Of a stretch of 28,548 bases of DNA, positions 25,669-28,548 are shown one piece after another. A model generated the notes under the pieces. That model saw only the letters and a program-made list of their open reading frames with translations, had not been told where the DNA came from and did no database searches. The stretch covers positions 1 through 28,548 of the forward strand of contig JAUVNM010000001.1 in NCBI GenBank assembly GCA_030599705.1, written 5' to 3'. Position 1 is the first letter of the stretch. Each line of letters opens with the position of its first letter. Source of the DNA: Gammaproteobacteria bacterium. GTDB taxonomy: Bacteria > Pseudomonadota > Gammaproteobacteria > UBA9214. A program made the position numbers and the translations under genes.

Positions 25669-26171
25669 GTGACCTAAAGGACATAAGCAGCCTCATCTCC
25701 CGCATGGCCGACAGGCTCGACGCGCTCGGCCGGGAGGCGGGACGCGACAACCCGCTCCTGATCGGCATCCATACCGGCGGCGTCTGGGTGGCCGAGCAAC
25801 TGCACCGGCAACTGGGTATCGACGAGCCGCTCGCCAGTCTCGACATCTCCTTCTACCGGGACGACTTTACCCGTATCGGGATGAACCCGGTGGTGAAACC
25901 CTCGCAAATGCCTTTCAGCATCGATGACCGCCATATCATCCTGGTAGACGACGTACTGCACACCGGCCGCACCATTCGTGCCGCCATGAACGAACTGTTT
26001 GACTACGGCCGCCCTGCCTCCATCATGCTGGCGGTACTGGTGGAACGTGACGGCCGCGAACTACCGGTGGAAGCCAATGTCGTCGGCACCCATGTCAATC
26101 TGAAACCTGACGAGCAGATCAAGTTGTCCGGACCTGACCCGCTGCAACTGGAAATCAGGCAGATCACATGA
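25665..26171 (+). CDS. pyrR: PyrR, bifunctional pyr operon regulator / uracil phosphoribosyltransferase
   Basis: This 168-residue phosphoribosyltransferase-fold protein carries the PRPP-binding loop ILVDDVLHTGRTIRAA (92-107). It also contains IGIHTGGVWVAEQL and SFYRDDFTRIGMNP, typical of PyrR. In Bacillus it senses UMP and attenuates pyr mRNA; in Gammaproteobacteria the regulatory role is less clear and it may work as a uracil phosphoribosyltransferase. No PyrR-binding attenuator was recognised near it. ATG 25665 overlaps the ruvX stop, and its own stop overlaps the pyrB ATG, both as ATGA, so production is coupled along the operon. Confidence 0.95.
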   Translation: MSDLKDISSLISRMADRLDALGREAGRDNPLLIGIHTGGVWVAEQLHRQLGIDEPLASLDISFYRDDFTRIGMNPVVKPSQMPFSIDDRHIILVDDVLHTGRTIRAAMNELFDYGRPASIMLAVLVERDGRELPVEANVVGTHVNLKPDEQIKLSGPDPLQLEIRQIT

Positions 26172-27142
26172 AAAACCTGAATCTGCAGATCGGGGAAGAC
26201 GGCGGGCTGCGCCACTTTCTCAGTATCAGTGGCCTGAATACCGCGTTGCTGATCCGCATTCTCGATACGGCCGAGTCATTTGCCGGGGTCACCGAGCAGA
26301 CCGTCAAGAAGGTCCCGCTGCTGCGCGGCAAGACCATTGTCAACCTGTTCTTCGAAGCCAGTACGCGCACCCGCACCACCTTCGAGCTTGCTGCCAAGCG
26401 CCTGTCGGCAGACGTACTCAATATCAACATAACCCAGTCGGCCGCGGTCAAGGGTGAAAGTCTGCTGGACACCCTGCGCAACCTCGAGGCGATGCATGTC
26501 GACATGTTCGTGGTCCGGCATGCCGACAGCGGTGCGGCACACTTTATCGCCAGCAACGTGGCCCCGCACACCAGCGTCATTAATGCCGGTGACGGCCGGC
26601 ATTCGCATCCGACGCAGGCGATGCTGGACATGTTCACCATCCGCCGCGTCAAGGGTCCCGATTTCGGGCGGCTGCGCGTTGCCATTGTCGGTGACATCAT
26701 GCACTCGCGGGTCGCGCGCTCGCAGATCCACGCACTGAACCTGCTGAATACCGGTGATGTCCGCATCGTCGCACCGAAAACACTGCTACCGGCGAACTGC
26801 GAGGTACTCGGCGCCCATGTCTTTCACGACCTGCGCGAGGGCATCCGGGATGCCGACGTTATCATCATGCTGCGGCTACAGCGCGAACGCATGCTGGGGG
26901 CGCTGTTGCCAAGTGAACATGAGTACTATGAACTGTTTGGCGTGACCGAGGAGAAACTCACCGTGGCAAAACCCGACGTCACCATCATGCACCCCGGCCC
27001 GATCAACCGCGGCGTGGAGATGGACTCGGAAGTGGCAGACGGCTCCCGCTCGGTGATCCTGGAGCAGGTCACCCACGGCATTGCCGTACGCATGGCGGTC
27101 ATGTCCATGGCCATGTACCACCGGGAAGAAGCACCGGAATAA
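26168..27142 (+). CDS. pyrB: Aspartate carbamoyltransferase catalytic subunit
   Basis: This 324-residue enzyme condenses carbamoyl phosphate with aspartate in the second step of pyrimidine synthesis. The carbamoyl-phosphate loop FFEASTRTRTTFE (61-73) is intact, as are the 80s-loop SAAVKGES (91-98), HPTQAMLD (147-154) and MHPGPINRGVE near the C-terminus. There is no pyrI gene next to it. The adjacent gene is a degenerate dihydroorotase, as in the Pseudomonas-type holoenzyme in which PyrB assembles with PyrC'. ATGA overlap with pyrR supports the start. It is followed three bases after its stop by pyrC'. Confidence 0.97.
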   Translation: MKNLNLQIGEDGGLRHFLSISGLNTALLIRILDTAESFAGVTEQTVKKVPLLRGKTIVNLFFEASTRTRTTFELAAKRLSADVLNINITQSAAVKGESLLDTLRNLEAMHVDMFVVRHADSGAAHFIASNVAPHTSVINAGDGRHSHPTQAMLDMFTIRRVKGPDFGRLRVAIVGDIMHSRVARSQIHALNLLNTGDVRIVAPKTLLPANCEVLGAHVFHDLREGIRDADVIIMLRLQRERMLGALLPSEHEYYELFGVTEEKLTVAKPDVTIMHPGPINRGVEMDSEVADGSRSVILEQVTHGIAVRMAVMSMAMYHREEAPE

Positions 27143-27145
27143 ACC

Positions 27146-28447
27146 ATGCCGCCGACCGACACACCCTCAGCGGACAGGATCATCATCCATGGCGGACGCG
27201 TCATCGACCCGGCCAACCAGATCGATGACCGGCTGGATGTGTGTATTGCAGACGGCCGTATTATCGCCGTGGGCACGGTGCCCGACGGTTTCCGGCCCGT
27301 GAAAAAAATCGATGCAGCCGGCTGTATCGTCTGCCCGGGACTGGTCGACCTGTGCGCGCGGGTACGTGAACCCGGGCAGGAACACAAGGCGACCATCGCC
27401 TCGGAATCGATTGCCGCGGCAGCGGGTGGCATCACCACCCTGTGTTGTCCACCCGATACCGACCCGGTGATCGAGACCCCGGCCGATATCGAGCTGATCC
27501 GGCTGCGCGCAAAAGCATCCGGCAACACCCGTATCGTCACCCTCGGCGCCCTGACCCGTGGTCTCGGCGGCGCGCAACTGAGTGAAATGGCCGCGCTCAG
27601 GCAGGCCGGTTGTGTCGGTATCAGCAATGCCCTGCAGCCGCTTGCCAACACGCTGGTAGAGCGGCGCGCACTCGAATATGCCGCCACCTTTGACCTGACC
27701 GTGTTCCTGTACGCGAATGACCATGCCCTGTCCGCGGACGGTTGTGCCCACGAAGGCAAGGTTGCCACCCGCATGGGCCTGCCGGGTATTCCGGAAGCCG
27801 CGGAAACGGCCGCGGTTGCACGCGACCTGGCCCTGATTGAACAAACCGGCATCCGCGCGCATTTTTGCCGCCTGACCACCGGGCGCGCCGCCCACATGGT
27901 GGCCCGTGCACAGTTCGACGGCCTGCCAGTTACCGCGGATGTGGCGATTCCCTACCTGTATCTGACCGAGATCGACGTCACCGACTTCGACAGCAACTGC
28001 CATGTGATTCCACCACTGCGCACCACCGGGGACCGCCAGCAGCTGCGCGACGCCCTGCAACGCGGCACTTTCCAGGCCCTGTGTTCCGACCACCAGCCAC
28101 ACGAGCCGGATGCCAAGCTCGGGCCATTCCCGGCAACGGAACCCGGCATCTCGGGACTCGATTCACTGCTGCCGCTGGGTCTGCGCCTGGTCGATGAAAA
28201 CGCAATTCAGCTGGGTGCGCTGATCCAGCGCCTGACAGCGGGACCCGCTGCCATACTCGGACTGCCGGCTGGCACCCTGTCCATCGATGCCCCGGCCGAT
28301 GTCTGCATCTTCAACCCGGAGCTGATCTGGCAACTGGAGCCCGGCAGCATGAGAAGCAACGGACTCAACACACCGTTCATGGGCTGGGAACTGAAAGGAC
28401 GGGTTACCCATACCCTGCTTGCCGGTCACGTGGTACACAGCCTTTGA
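27146..28447 (+). CDS. pyrC': Dihydroorotase-like PyrC' lacking metal ligands
   Basis: This 433-residue protein has the amidohydrolase fold of type I dihydroorotase: RIIIHGGRVIDP, IVCPGLVDLCARVREPG, ASESIAAAAGGITTLCCPPDT and LCSDHQPHEP. Active enzymes have D-x-H-x-H-x-R at the first metal site; here it is D68-L-C70-A-R72-V-R74, so both histidines are replaced. The later HVST-type histidine is also R242 in HFCRLTT. It therefore probably does not hydrolyse dihydroorotate but supports the PyrB complex, as the Pseudomonas PyrC' does. It starts three bases after pyrB. A catalytic pyrC should exist elsewhere in the genome. Confidence 0.92.
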   Translation: MPPTDTPSADRIIIHGGRVIDPANQIDDRLDVCIADGRIIAVGTVPDGFRPVKKIDAAGCIVCPGLVDLCARVREPGQEHKATIASESIAAAAGGITTLCCPPDTDPVIETPADIELIRLRAKASGNTRIVTLGALTRGLGGAQLSEMAALRQAGCVGISNALQPLANTLVERRALEYAATFDLTVFLYANDHALSADGCAHEGKVATRMGLPGIPEAAETAAVARDLALIEQTGIRAHFCRLTTGRAAHMVARAQFDGLPVTADVAIPYLYLTEIDVTDFDSNCHVIPPLRTTGDRQQLRDALQRGTFQALCSDHQPHEPDAKLGPFPATEPGISGLDSLLPLGLRLVDENAIQLGALIQRLTAGPAAILGLPAGTLSIDAPADVCIFNPELIWQLEPGSMRSNGLNTPFMGWELKGRVTHTLLAGHVVHSL

Positions 28448-28462
28448 TTCCCGGCCTGGCCC

Positions 28463-28548
28463 ATGAACGAGCTGACGGAAAAACCGCATCGCAACACCCT
28501 GCATGTCGAGGACGCGCGGGTACTCGCCCACGACAGCTACCCGGGTGA
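28463..28548 (+). CDS. Start of an ORF, possibly dihydroorotate dehydrogenase electron-transfer subunit (partial)
   Basis: From the ATG at 28463 an open frame runs to the window end, giving 28 complete codons starting MNELTEKPHRNTLHVEDARV and continuing LAHDSYPG. The HRNT--VEDARVLAH--YPG pattern is reminiscent of PyrK-like / FNR-type electron-transfer subunits encoded after pyrC' in related bacteria, but so few residues cannot prove it. It lies 15 bases after the pyrC' stop on the same strand. No strong Shine-Dalgarno sequence is visible. Confidence 0.45.
   Translation, partial: MNELTEKPHRNTLHVEDARVLAHDSYPG

Overview
The window reads as chromosomal DNA of a gammaproteobacterium. Gene content and order resemble free-living lineages such as purple-sulfur or sulfur-oxidising relatives and Pseudomonas. 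The strongest evidence is the run pyrC'-pyrB-pyrR-ruvX-yqgE-tonB and gshB-pilG-pilH-pilI-pilJ-chpA-chpC, which from memory matches the pilus-chemotaxis neighbourhood of Pseudomonas aeruginosa. Composition is fairly GC-rich and even. No transposase, phage gene, tRNA, rRNA or CRISPR array was seen.

Left part (1-9027). A minus-strand central-carbon operon, tkt-gap-pgk, runs off the left edge inside pgk. Upstream of it lie a 345-bp non-coding leader, a minus-strand thioredoxin-fold redoxin gene and a 57-bp double-hairpin repeat. On the plus strand metK, ahcY and metF form an activated-methyl-cycle group: SAM synthesis, SAH hydrolysis and methylene-THF reduction. A striking 19-bp inverted repeat with A/T tracts separates ahcY from metF. 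rsmE follows and meets the next gene tail to tail, with overlapping stop codons.

Middle part (9024-19062). All minus strand, transcribed pilG-pilH-pilI-pilJ-chpA-chpC. This is the chemosensory system that controls type IV pili and twitching: two CheY-like regulators, two CheW adaptors, a PilJ receptor and a 1998-residue hybrid kinase with several Hpt domains, a CheA core and a receiver. The methyltransferase PilK and methylesterase ChpB found in Pseudomonas are missing here.

Right part (19266-28548). gshB is divergent from pilG. It is followed by a lipoprotein FMN transferase (apbE), coupled to a small membrane-anchored NusG-domain-II protein. Next come a minus-strand pair, an uncharacterised secreted protein and a secreted rhodanese, and then a plus-strand Gx-type small membrane protein overlapping a TonB gene. 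These five accessory genes sit between gshB and tonB, which are adjacent in Pseudomonas as far as I recall. A second copy of the double-hairpin repeat precedes yqgE-ruvX-pyrR-pyrB-pyrC', a tightly overlapped pyrimidine operon. PyrC' has lost its metal-binding histidines and is probably a structural, non-catalytic dihydroorotase homologue. The last bases start another ORF, possibly a dihydroorotate dehydrogenase electron-transfer subunit.

The items most worth a second look are the extracytoplasmic ApbE / NusG-II / rhodanese / Gx module, the structured elements at 7316-7366 and 23028-23089, and the paired repeats at 4538-4594 and 24521-24577, whose linking stem shows a compensatory change.
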